Assembly (NCBI GenBank): GCA_934565855.1
Contig: CAKTIO010000006.1
Span: forward strand, 62,001-126,000
Length of the DNA stretch: 64,000 nucleotides
Direction: 5' to 3'
Origin: an uncultured Dysosmobacter sp.
Lineage (GTDB): Bacteria; Bacillota; Clostridia; Oscillospirales; Oscillospiraceae
Position numbers and translations under genes: made by a program. This document shows, in pieces, positions 36,126 through 44,181 of the stretch. Within the stretch, counting starts at the first letter, position 1. Each line of letters starts with the position of its first letter. The notes below the pieces were generated by a model. It saw only the letters and a list, made by a program, of their open reading frames with translations, was not told the DNA's origin and ran no database searches.

Positions 36126-36609
36126 AACACTACCCGCATTTTTGTGCTTTCGAATGTACCGCACAGGGCGGCTCCTCGTTTCCCCGCGCCGTTCGCCCTG
36201 TGTGCCGCTGTGTGCGCGTTTAGGGGCTTGGGTGGAGTGTGTACCCGCCAAAGCTCTTTGAAGCGAGCGTTGCGACGTTTGCGGGCGATGTGTGAAAAAT
36301 CCGTGTGGATACTGCTTCGACGATGGAGAAATGAGCCTTTTGGAGTGAGGTTTTTCCTCCTGACCATGCCCTGTTTCGGAGGTTTTAGCCCTTTATTTGC
36401 CCGTTCGATAAAAGCACAAGATAAAAGGCCGCAGTCGCAAGCGCCTGCGGCCTGCCCACAAAGCCCCGCAGTGCGGGGCTTTTTCACGCTTTCCAAAGCG
36501 CAGTCTATTTCAGCGCATTTCAGAAAAAACGCAGTCTGTTTTCTAAAAAGGCACGGTGTTTCCGGCATTCGTGCCCTTTTTGACCGACGGCAAGGAAAGG
36601 AGAACCCCG
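36126..36609 (+). other. Candidate origin of transfer (oriT) region
   Basis: A 484-bp noncoding stretch between an accessory gene and the RHH/relaxase pair. It contains an inverted repeat (GCACAGGGCG/CGCCCTGTGTGC, 36161-36205) and a hairpin GGCCGCAG/CTGCGGCC (36427-36452). A terminator-like stem AAAGCCCCGCA/TGCGGGGCTTTT lies at 36460-36484. There is also a doubled CGCAGTCT (about 36500 and 36533) and a GGCACG/CGTGCC stem (36545-36581). oriT sites usually lie next to the relaxase and its accessory DNA-binding protein. The nick site cannot be assigned by eye. Confidence 0.5.
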
Positions 36610-37047
36610 ATGGAAGAAAAAGTGAAAAAGAAAACGACATTCTGGCTCCCGCCCGACATGATCGACCGAATGGACAGCTGGCTGAAGGCGGATAACTGCC
36701 GTAGCCGCAATGAGTTCGTAGAAAAAGCCCTGCGCTTCTACATGGGCTACCTCGGTACAGAGGATAATACTGCCTACATCTCTCAAGCCATCCTGACCGC
36801 TATTCAGGGTACGCTGGACGACAATAACAATCAGCTCTGCCGCATTCTTTTCAAGTGCGCGGTGGAGCAGAACATGATGAGCCACACCATCGCTGCGCAT
36901 TTCCGCGCCGATCCCATTCACACGCGGGAGCTACGTGCCTATGCGGTGGATGAGGTGAAGCGTACCAACGGGCAGGTGAGTTTTGAAAGCGCGGTGCATC
37001 AGCAGCGGCGTGTGGAACCGAATGAAGAATGGCCCGAATCGTATTGA
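36610..37047 (+). CDS. Ribbon-helix-helix relaxosome protein
   Basis: 145 residues. The N-terminal RHH (KKTTFWLPPDMIDRMDSWL, SRNEFVEKALRFYM) is followed by a helical domain. Its gene overlaps the relaxase gene by 19 bp, and such RHH proteins bind oriT and recruit the relaxase. ATG at 36610 has AAGGAGA upstream. Confidence 0.85.
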   Translation: MEEKVKKKTTFWLPPDMIDRMDSWLKADNCRSRNEFVEKALRFYMGYLGTEDNTAYISQAILTAIQGTLDDNNNQLCRILFKCAVEQNMMSHTIAAHFRADPIHTRELRAYAVDEVKRTNGQVSFESAVHQQRRVEPNEEWPESY

Positions 37048-38621
37048 TCTCGCCCTACCTCAAGGGCGGGCAGAACGCCGCGAAGCTGGCACAGCGTACC
37101 CGCTACTTCGCTACCCGTCCCGGTGTGGAAGTGCTGGCGGACGAACGCAGTTCACTTCCCGCCACAAAAAAGCAGCAGGATTTTATCACGCGGCTGCTGA
37201 AATCTTTTCCCTCCTGCTGGGAACTCATTGAATACGAGGAGTATCTGGATCACCCAACTCAGGACAACGCCTCCGCGTTCATTCAGCAGGTGCAGGAAAA
37301 CTACATAGAGGCGTTGGATCAAAAGAAAAATTTCGTAGACTACATCTCCCACCGCCCCGGTGTTCAAAAGGACGGTGAGCATGGATTGTGGGATGCCCAC
37401 GGCAAGGTAAAAAATCTCGCGCAAGCGGTGCGGGAGGTGGCGGAGCAACCGGGCAATGTGTGGACACCGGTGGTGGCGCTGCGCCGTGAGGACGCCGAGC
37501 GGCTGGGCTATGATAGCGCGGAAAACTGGCGGGCTCTGGTGAACGCCTCCATCTGCGATATCGCAAAGGCGTATAAGATCCGCCCGGAAAACCTGCGCTG
37601 GTATGCCGCCTTTCACCAGAAGCCAAATCAGGTGCACATTCACATGATCATCTTCTCCGCAAATCCCAAGGAGGGCTACCTCACCAAAGAAGGTATCCGG
37701 GAAATGAAATCTGTCTTCGCCAGACGGATCTACCACGCGGATCGTCTACACATCTACCAGCAAAAAGATACGACGCGGCAGGAGCTCCAGGAACAGACCC
37801 GCAAGGCCATGGTGGAATGCATCGCGCAGCTGGAGCATGGCACGATGGATAACCCAAGGCTGGAGCAGCTCACCGCAGAACTGGCGGAGCGTCTGCTGAC
37901 GGTCAAAGGACGAAAGGCCTACGGTTACCTGCCGCCAAAGGTCAAAGCTATCGTGGATGCCATTGTGGAGGAGCTGGTAAAGGACGAGCAGGTGTCCGCC
38001 GCATACGAAACATGGCAGACGCTCTATGAGCAGGTGTGCCTGGACTATAACCAGCGCCCTCCAAAAAGGCTGCCCCTCTCTCAGCAAAAGGAATTCCGGA
38101 CCGTCCGCAACATGGTCATTCAGGAAACATTGCAATGGCTGGCGGAGCGTCAGAGGCAGGCGGATACGCAGAAATTTTCTGCCATGCCAGAGGAATCCAC
38201 TCCGCCTGAAAGTTCTACGCCGACCGCAAAAGTTAAGGTAGAATCCACAGTACCAGCCGTTCCTGCACAGCCGAAAACTCAAGATATGACAGTTCCGACC
38301 ACAGAAGATTCCGGTTCCGTTGATGCTGCCGCTTCCAAGGATGCTGCGTCGCCTGTGGGTGAAGGTGCTCCGACACTCTCACAGCAATCCGGCCAAACAA
38401 AACAACATGCACCGGCAGAATCAGATTACCATGCTCCCACGGTGAGCGAAGCCGTCGTGCGGATGCTGCACCACATGAGCCGGATATTCGAGGACAACAG
38501 CAAAATGGATCAAATCCACCGCGGCCTGCAAATCGACTGCAAGCGCCGACAGGAATTGCAGCGCAAGCGTTTGGCAATGGGTCACAAACCGGACGATCAT
38601 GAGGAGCAGACGTTCGGATAA
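37029..38621 (+). CDS. MobP-type relaxase
   Basis: 530 residues. The zinc/histidine motif HIHMIIFSAN lies near 204, with an N-terminal region (LISPYLKGGQ) typical of MobP relaxases of Firmicute ICEs (MobP3-like). The C-terminal ~150 residues are Pro/Thr/Ser rich, then a helical end. It would nick oriT and pilot the strand. A bidirectional terminator follows. Confidence 0.88.
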   Translation: MARIVLISPYLKGGQNAAKLAQRTRYFATRPGVEVLADERSSLPATKKQQDFITRLLKSFPSCWELIEYEEYLDHPTQDNASAFIQQVQENYIEALDQKKNFVDYISHRPGVQKDGEHGLWDAHGKVKNLAQAVREVAEQPGNVWTPVVALRREDAERLGYDSAENWRALVNASICDIAKAYKIRPENLRWYAAFHQKPNQVHIHMIIFSANPKEGYLTKEGIREMKSVFARRIYHADRLHIYQQKDTTRQELQEQTRKAMVECIAQLEHGTMDNPRLEQLTAELAERLLTVKGRKAYGYLPPKVKAIVDAIVEELVKDEQVSAAYETWQTLYEQVCLDYNQRPPKRLPLSQQKEFRTVRNMVIQETLQWLAERQRQADTQKFSAMPEESTPPESSTPTAKVKVESTVPAVPAQPKTQDMTVPTTEDSGSVDAAASKDAASPVGEGAPTLSQQSGQTKQHAPAESDYHAPTVSEAVVRMLHHMSRIFEDNSKMDQIHRGLQIDCKRRQELQRKRLAMGHKPDDHEEQTFG

Positions 38622-38622
38622 A

Positions 38623-38653
38623 AAATGCTGCCGCAGAATTGCGGCAGCATTTC
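38623..38653. terminator. Bidirectional terminator between relaxase and TA pair
   Basis: AAATGCTGCCGC and GCGGCAGCATTT form a perfect stem with a 6-nt loop between the convergent relaxase and antitoxin genes. Confidence 0.85.
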
Positions 38654-38659
38654 GTGAAA

Positions 38660-38953
38660 TTAAATCTGTGTTTGTGTCGGAACGAATTCCAGCTTGAGTG
38701 CCATTCCCATGCCTGCGGCAAGGCGCTTGAGCGTCCGCAGAGAGGGATTGGCTGTTCCGCTTTCCAGCCTGCTGATGTCAGCCTGCGTAATGCCGGTAAT
38801 GTCGGAAAGCTGCTTTTGCGTCATGCCGTTTTCCTCACGGCCTTCAACAATGGCGCGCATGATCTGACGTTCCGGTTCCTGCGCATCCCACTCAGCGCGG
38901 AACGCGGGGTCCTGCATTCTTTCGTTTAAAGTCTCACGAAAATTCTTCCCCAT
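38660..38953 (-). CDS. HTH antitoxin, HigA-like
   Basis: 97 residues. A canonical XRE helix-turn-helix (MTQKQLSDITGITQADISRLESG) follows an N-terminal extension. It lies just after the RelE/HigB-like toxin gene, 3 bp apart and in the same operon. In this arrangement (toxin first) it is HigA-like: binds the toxin and represses the shared promoter. Confidence 0.9.
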   Translation of the reverse strand: MGKNFRETLNERMQDPAFRAEWDAQEPERQIMRAIVEGREENGMTQKQLSDITGITQADISRLESGTANPSLRTLKRLAAGMGMALKLEFVPTQTQI

Positions 38954-38956
38954 AAA

Positions 38957-39307
38957 TCATGCCTCCTCTTTTCGGTTAAAGTCTGCGCGATACCGCTTGG
39001 CTCGTTCGATCTCGCGCGGTGGCGTTTTCATCGTCTTTTTTACAAAGCCATTGGTGAGGATCACTCTGCGTCCCACTACAAAAAAGTAAAGCACTCTGCT
39101 GATATCCGAGCCTTGCTTCGCGCGAACCTCGAAAATCCCGTCATCCAGCACCTTTGAATACGGCTCACGCAAAGCGGGTCCTTTGCTTTCAAGCAATTCC
39201 AACGCGGCAAATATTTTTGCCTGCATTTTATTATCCTGCGAGAGAATGAATTCTTCAGCAGGTCTGCTGCCATCATCCTTCTCGTAGTATTCCACCGTGT
39301 AGTCCAT
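38957..39307 (-). CDS. RelE/HigB-like toxin
   Basis: 116 residues. MDYTVEYYEKDDGSRPAEEF, IFEVRAKQGSDISRVLYFF and ILTNGFVKKTMKTPPREIERAK are typical of the phage-derived Gp49-like HigB family, ribosome-dependent mRNA nucleases. First gene of the TA operon; helps keep the ICE in the cell (inference). Confidence 0.9.
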   Translation of the reverse strand: MDYTVEYYEKDDGSRPAEEFILSQDNKMQAKIFAALELLESKGPALREPYSKVLDDGIFEVRAKQGSDISRVLYFFVVGRRVILTNGFVKKTMKTPPREIERAKRYRADFNRKEEA

Positions 39308-39334
39308 ACATCCACCACACTTTCTCTGCAACTC

Positions 39335-39363
39335 ATTATATGTGATAAAACACATATTGTCAA
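39335..39363 (-). promoter_or_regulatory. TA promoter with operator palindrome
   Basis: On the minus strand TTGACA (39358-39363) and TATAAT (39335-39340) are separated by exactly 17 bp. The spacer holds ATATGTG-6-CACATAT (39338-39357), a palindrome suited for the HTH antitoxin. Consensus promoter for the HigB/HigA-like operon under autorepression. Confidence 0.8.
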
Positions 39364-39394
39364 CAGAAAGAGCAATGATCTGAAAGGACATATC

Positions 39395-40294
39395 ATGAGC
39401 AAATTTATCTATTTTACGCCGGAGGAAAAGGCGCGGGCGCAGAACACGGATCTCGTGTCGCTGCTGCGCGCCCAGGGCGAGCGACCTGTGCGCTCCGGCC
39501 GGGAGTTCCGTACTCCCAACGATCCCAGCATCACCGTGCGGGGCAACAAATGGTTCGACCACTCCGCCCGGGTCGGCGGCTATGCCGTCAGCTTTGTCCA
39601 ACGCTATTACCGTCTCCCTTATCAGGAGGCGGTTTTGCTTTTGCTGGGCAGGAAGAACGGAAAATCGTATGAGCAGGCCAAGCCTGTGAAAGAGGCTCCA
39701 AAGCCCTTTGCTCTGCCGGAGCCTTACGGAACCATGCGCCGTATGTATGCCTACCTCATGCGTCAGCGTCACATCGACCGTGCGGTTATTTCCACCTTCG
39801 TACATGAAAAACTGCTCTACGAGGACAGGCATCACAACTGCGTTTTCGTGGGGCTGGATGACAGCGGCGAAGCAAAGCACGCCCACATCCGCAGCACCAA
39901 CAGCACCGGAAAAACCTTCCGCATGAACATTGAGGGCAGCGCAAGTGAGCATTGCTTCCATAAGGACGGAACGGACAAATCCCTCTATGTGTTCGAGGCT
40001 CCCATCGACCTCCTGTCCCACATTACCCTTTATCCCTATGGCTGGCAGGAGCACAGTTATGTCGCCTGCTGTGGGCTTTCCATCCAGCCGGTGCTGGAAC
40101 GGCTGCGACAGAATCCGAAGCTGGACATGGTGTACCTGTGCCTCGACAACGATGACGCAGGCAATGATGCCTGCGACCGCATAATGGATACGCTGGAGGA
40201 GATGGGCTTGGATGTGGAGCGGCTCTGCCCAGTACGAAAGGACTGGAACGACGATCTCTGCGCTAAATTCGAGAGGAAGGAGAAAAACACATGA
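39395..40294 (+). CDS. DUF3991/TOPRIM primase-like protein
   Basis: 299 residues. An N-terminal zinc-finger-poor CHC2-like/DUF3991 region (DLVSLLRAQGERPVRSGREFR, NKWFDHS) precedes a TOPRIM domain (YVFEAPIDLLSHITL, VYLCLDNDDAGNDACDRI; the D-x-D pair). Such proteins prime the transferred strand in the recipient. Overlaps virD4 by 4 bp. Confidence 0.85.
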   Translation: MSKFIYFTPEEKARAQNTDLVSLLRAQGERPVRSGREFRTPNDPSITVRGNKWFDHSARVGGYAVSFVQRYYRLPYQEAVLLLLGRKNGKSYEQAKPVKEAPKPFALPEPYGTMRRMYAYLMRQRHIDRAVISTFVHEKLLYEDRHHNCVFVGLDDSGEAKHAHIRSTNSTGKTFRMNIEGSASEHCFHKDGTDKSLYVFEAPIDLLSHITLYPYGWQEHSYVACCGLSIQPVLERLRQNPKLDMVYLCLDNDDAGNDACDRIMDTLEEMGLDVERLCPVRKDWNDDLCAKFERKEKNT

Positions 40295-42156
40295 ACGAAA
40301 ATGTATGGCCCTTGATTCTGCTTGGCGGCGGACTGCTGGCATTTCTGCTCGTGGTGTCCTTCCTCTCCAAGAATTATTCTCTCAACAATTTTAAGAGCAA
40401 AACCGTTGGTGACGGTCAGCATGGAACGGCGCGCTGGGCTACGCCCAAGGAGATTCGCACGACCTATCATGTAGTCCCGTTCCGTCCTCGCCGCTGGCGC
40501 AAGGGCGAGGATCTTCCTACGGTGCAGGGCATCATCCTCGGCAGTATGGGCGGCAGAAAGCGCAGAGTCAAAAACGGCGTGATTTCGCAAGCCGCTCACA
40601 AACTGCTGGAGAGGCTCCGACGTCCTACAGCGGGAAAAAAGGAAAAGCAAAAGCCCAAGAAAAACAAACCGACGATCTCTAAGGTCAAAAACTTTATCGA
40701 GGATCAGCAGGATGTCCGTGCGCTGGTGGACAGCGACGACGTTCATTGTCTCATGATCGGTGCCTCCGGCGTGGGTAAAACCGCATACTTTCTATACGCC
40801 AACTTGGAGTACGCCAGCGCCAGCGGCATGAGCTACCTGGCGCTGGATACCAAGGGAGACTTGGCGAGGAACTACGGTGCCATCGCCTCCCAGTACTATG
40901 GCTACAAGGTATCCGTCATCGACTTGCGCAATCCCACACGCTCAGACGGCTTCAATTTCCTGACGCTGATGAATCATTACATGGATATTGCGCGCAAGCA
41001 TCCGGAGAACCTTGCCGCACGGGCACGCGCAGAAAAATATGCCAAGATCCTCGCCAAGACTATCATCAATCCGGACGGTGACGCTGCTCAATACGGCGAG
41101 AATGCCTTCTTCTACGACAGCGCAGAAGGTTTGTTGACCGCCATTGTGCTTCTGCTGGCGGAGTTTGCTCCGCCAAAGGATGGAGAGCCGGAAAAGCGGC
41201 ACATCGTGTCGGCCTTCAAGTTGGTGCAGGATCTGCTGGCGGTGCCGAAGTCAAAGGGCAAGAACGGCTTTCAGCTGCTCATGGATGAACTGCCGCCGGA
41301 GCATAAGGCACGGTGGCTGGCAGGTGCCGCCCTCACCAGCGCAGATCAGTCTATGGCTTCGGTCATGTCCACCGTCATGTCCCGCCTCAACGCCTTTCTG
41401 GATACGGAATTGGAGCAGGTCATCTGCTATGACAGCCCCATCAATGCGGAGATGTTCGCCTCAGAGAAGTGTGCCATCTTTCTGATTTTGCCGGAAGAAG
41501 ATCCCGCAAAGAATTTCATCGCAGCGCTCATGATCCAAAACCTGTCCCGCGAATTGTTCTCCGTGGCGGACGAGACTGGCGGCAGGCTCAAGAACCGTGT
41601 GGTGCTGTTTTGCGACGAGTTGGGGACTATGCCACCATTCGACATCCTGCCCCTATTCAGCGCGGGGCGCTCCCGCAGGCTGACGCTGGTGCCGATCATT
41701 CAGTCACTGGCGCAGCTCGAAAAGAACTATGGAAAAGAGGGCGCGGAAATAATTTGCGATAATTGCCAGGACACCATCTTCGGCGGCTTCTCGCCTCAGA
41801 GCAAAACAGCCGACGCCCTCTCCGCTGCCCTTGGCAGCAGGACCGTGCTGTCCGGCTCCGTCAGTCAGGGGAAAGAGAGCAGCCAGTCCTTGCAGATGAT
41901 GGAACGCGCTCTTATGACGCCGGATGAATTGAAATCCATTCCCAAGGGTGAGTTCGTGGTGATGAAAACGGGAACGCATCCCATGTGCACCAAGCTGCGT
42001 CTCTTTCTGGATTGGGGCATTACCTTCGATCCAGACGGTTACCGGATGCCGGAGCAGGCGGCTCGAAAGATCGCCTACGTTGACCAGAGCGAACTCGTTC
42101 GCAATATCAAGCGGCGCTACACGAAAAGTCCCTATAACATGGAGGGAGGCAGATGA
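40291..42156 (+). CDS. VirD4/TraG-type coupling protein
   Basis: 621 residues. One N-terminal membrane helix (PLILLGGGLLAFLLVVSFL). Walker A is GASGVGKTAYF near 157 and Walker B VLFCDELGTMP near 438; TraG/VirD4 motif IIQSLAQLEKNYG follows. It links the relaxosome to the T4SS and selects protein substrates. Overlaps its neighbours on both sides. Confidence 0.94.
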   Translation: MNENVWPLILLGGGLLAFLLVVSFLSKNYSLNNFKSKTVGDGQHGTARWATPKEIRTTYHVVPFRPRRWRKGEDLPTVQGIILGSMGGRKRRVKNGVISQAAHKLLERLRRPTAGKKEKQKPKKNKPTISKVKNFIEDQQDVRALVDSDDVHCLMIGASGVGKTAYFLYANLEYASASGMSYLALDTKGDLARNYGAIASQYYGYKVSVIDLRNPTRSDGFNFLTLMNHYMDIARKHPENLAARARAEKYAKILAKTIINPDGDAAQYGENAFFYDSAEGLLTAIVLLLAEFAPPKDGEPEKRHIVSAFKLVQDLLAVPKSKGKNGFQLLMDELPPEHKARWLAGAALTSADQSMASVMSTVMSRLNAFLDTELEQVICYDSPINAEMFASEKCAIFLILPEEDPAKNFIAALMIQNLSRELFSVADETGGRLKNRVVLFCDELGTMPPFDILPLFSAGRSRRLTLVPIIQSLAQLEKNYGKEGAEIICDNCQDTIFGGFSPQSKTADALSAALGSRTVLSGSVSQGKESSQSLQMMERALMTPDELKSIPKGEFVVMKTGTHPMCTKLRLFLDWGITFDPDGYRMPEQAARKIAYVDQSELVRNIKRRYTKSPYNMEGGR

Positions 42157-42449
42157 GTCAATTCAATTTTATCTACGCCGAGGAGCATCTGAGCCACCGG
42201 GAAAAGACGGTCTACATCTACCTGCGGGATCGGGCGGATGCCTCCGGCGTCTGCTGGCCGGGGATCAAGACCATTGCCCGCGAATTGGGACTTTCGCCGC
42301 GGACAGTCCAGCGGGCTCTGGCAGATCTGGAGCGCAGGCAGCTCATTGAGAAGCGGAACCGCCGCCGCTCCAACGGCAGCCTCACCAGCAATTTATATCG
42401 GCTACCAAAGCGAAAAACGTCACAGTCTCCCGCCAAGGGGGAACTGTGA
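42153..42449 (+). CDS. Helix-turn-helix protein after virD4
   Basis: 98 residues. A winged HTH (EKTVYIYLRDRADASGVCWPGIKTIARELGLSPRTVQRALADLER) of the HTH_36/GntR-like kind, often linked to replication initiators. Coupled to virD4 by 4-bp overlap. Its last codons lie within a terminator stem. Confidence 0.8.
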   Translation: MSQFNFIYAEEHLSHREKTVYIYLRDRADASGVCWPGIKTIARELGLSPRTVQRALADLERRQLIEKRNRRRSNGSLTSNLYRLPKRKTSQSPAKGEL

Positions 42450-42455
42450 CGTTTT
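42414..42455 (+). terminator. Terminator overlapping the end of the HTH gene
   Basis: AAAACGTCACAGT and ACTGTGACGTTTT are perfectly complementary with a 16-nt loop; the T run is TTTTCTTT. It marks the end of the transfer operon. Confidence 0.85.
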
Positions 42456-42471
42456 CTTTGAATAAGGGGTG

Positions 42472-42499
42472 CCCCACAAAGTCGAAAGGCTTTGTGGGG
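42472..42499. repeat. Perfect hairpin without T run
   Basis: CCCCACAAAG and CTTTGTGGGG are perfect complements around an 8-nt loop (TCGAAAGG). No T run follows, so it is not an ordinary terminator. It could be an mRNA structure or a trace of a mobile element end. The rest of the gap up to 42662 shows only short frames. Confidence 0.45.
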
Positions 42500-42662
42500 A
42501 GAGGAGACGCAGCGCAATGAGTGAGTCCTGTCGCTTGCGGCTGGACGAACAATATGCAGCTTGCGTCGACGAGTCCATAGGGTGGCGTCATCATGGCGCA
42601 TCCGGAAGAACCTACTCTACCGGAGGATACAGGACAGAGAGAACAAAAATATGGGGGTACTT

Positions 42663-43724
42663 ATGAAGATGATCGTTAGAAGAACAGTGCTGGCTGTCTG
42701 CACCTTTGTCCTGGCATTGATCCTGCCCACCGCCGCTTCCGCTGCCTGCGCAGGCTTTGATGACGTGCCGGAGTCTGCGGACTGCTATGAGAGCGTGATG
42801 TACCTTGCAGAGCATGAGATCACCCGCGGCACAGGGAACAACACCTTTTCACCGGACACACCGATCACAACCAGTCAATGGGCTATCATGCTCTGTCGTG
42901 GCTACGGTGTGGAAACCAACGGAAGCTCGTGGAGCGAACTGAGCCGGAGTGCTGCGGCGCAGTCCTATCGAAAGGGCTGGCTGAGTGAGACTGCAATCTC
43001 CATACCCAATACGCAGCTCTGCCGCGGTGCTCTCTACAAAAGCGCATTTGCCGCAGCCCAAATTCCCGTCTATGACAGCGTCCTCTATGAGGGCGGCGTA
43101 GCGCTGTCCGATTATGAAAACTTCATCCGGATCGGGAAAGAACTTCAACTCTGCGGCAAAGAGGACAACGCAAATGAGATCGTGACCCGCGGAGAAGCCG
43201 CCAAACTCCTCCACGCCATCCTGACCAGAACCTTCACCGTGGAGGCTCCGGCAGCTCCGGTGACACTGGTGAATGCAGCTGGTGTAAATGCCAACGATTT
43301 TCTGTTGGAACTGTGGAAGGTACCCAAACCAATCCTCGATGCCTTCAATGCCGCAGGCTGGACATACCGTATCGACTTCGACTACATGGGAGCACTCAGC
43401 GACCATCTGAACATGAGCTGCATTGGAGCGACCAACTACAGCCAGAAAACCATCTACATTTCGGAGGCCAGCGCGACGCTCCATGAGTTCGGACATTTCC
43501 TGGACGGACGAATGGGCTTCCCCACAGAGCATGAGCGGCTGTATCTGGCAGAAGCGCAGAACTCGGGGTTGCGGGATTACGCCAAAACCAATGCCAGAGA
43601 ATACTTTGCAGACTGCTTTGACTACTACATCACCTACGGCGGTAATTCAGAAATGCTGGAGCGTCTGAGAAAGAATGCACCGCAGACCTGCACATATATG
43701 GATAAGTTGGTCGCATTCGGCTGA
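42663..43724 (+). CDS. Secreted SLH-repeat, lethal-factor-like metallopeptidase
   Basis: 353 residues. Signal peptide to ~26 (TAASAA). Two or three SLH-like repeats follow (FDDVPESADCYESVMYLAEHEI, GNNTFSPDTPIT). The C-terminal ~150 residues carry LHEFGHFLDG (HExxH) and a downstream ARE-YFADCFDYY helix with the third zinc-ligand glutamate, as in the anthrax lethal factor-like/ATLF zincin group. Likely a cell-wall-bound or secreted protease. GGGGGT precedes the ATG at 42663; an in-frame ATG at 42651 is the alternative. Confidence 0.8.
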   Translation: MKMIVRRTVLAVCTFVLALILPTAASAACAGFDDVPESADCYESVMYLAEHEITRGTGNNTFSPDTPITTSQWAIMLCRGYGVETNGSSWSELSRSAAAQSYRKGWLSETAISIPNTQLCRGALYKSAFAAAQIPVYDSVLYEGGVALSDYENFIRIGKELQLCGKEDNANEIVTRGEAAKLLHAILTRTFTVEAPAAPVTLVNAAGVNANDFLLELWKVPKPILDAFNAAGWTYRIDFDYMGALSDHLNMSCIGATNYSQKTIYISEASATLHEFGHFLDGRMGFPTEHERLYLAEAQNSGLRDYAKTNAREYFADCFDYYITYGGNSEMLERLRKNAPQTCTYMDKLVAFG

Positions 43725-43789
43725 AAGAAATATTAGTTGGTCGCATAAAAAGTACATCAAGGCAGAATACCTTTCAGATGAACTTTTTA

Positions 43790-44093
43790 CGCTGTCGTTC
43801 ATTACGCCAAGACCCGCGATACCTATGTTACCTATTGTAAGGCCGGGTACTCCAAGAAATTTCTTCAGAGTATGGAATCGAGATCACGATCCATAAGGCC
43901 GTAAAGCTATTTTGCTGGGTTTGCATCAAGAAGCTGCCCACCATCAAAGCGCTGAACACCGAGTATGTCGAACTGCTGGCGGAGAAGAAAGCTACCTGCG
44001 CCAACTGCTGAAAGCCCGCGAGGAAATGAAAGAGCTGCTGACGGCCAAGGCCAATAGCGACCGTATTCCGGAACTGGGCAAAGAACAGGCGGA
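43790..44093 (+). pseudogene. Decayed relaxase C-terminus from a second element
   Basis: Read in shifting frames, this gives HYAKTRDTYVTYCKAGYSKKF, IEITIHKAVKLF, KKLPTIKALNTEYVELLAEKK and LLKAREEMKELLTAKANSDRI. These are the end segments of the MobA/relaxase family of Tn1549-like elements. At least two frameshifts break it. It suggests that the region to the right came with another mobile element. Together with flanks, it fills the 43725-44181 gap. Confidence 0.75.
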
Positions 44094-44121
44094 TTCCGTT
44101 CACACGGAATCCGCCTGTTTT
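44086..44121. terminator. Bidirectional terminator after relaxase remnant
   Basis: CAGGCGGATTCCG and CGGAATCCGCCTG are perfect complements with a 6-nt loop and T-rich tails. It also ends the ABC/ECF operon on the minus strand. Confidence 0.8.
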
Positions 44122-44181
44122 CGCAAAGTGGGTACCGCTTTGCAGTGCCTGCCGTTTTCCTGCGTAAATCTGAACACGCTC

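Noticed and set aside
38957..40342. 461-codon minus-strand frame that includes the toxin
   Set aside because: Only its last 116 codons form the HigB-like toxin, set by the ATG at 39307 and the promoter at 39335-39363; the rest is antisense to the primase.
42517..42666. Short frames in the gap before the metallopeptidase
   Set aside because: Overlapping short frames with no ribosome site or similarity; the composition is not protein-like enough to support a gene.
43708..43746. Direct repeat AGTTGGTCGCAT as an attachment site
   Set aside because: The two copies are only about 30 bp apart at the end of the metallopeptidase gene; too close for element ends and no integrase nearby.
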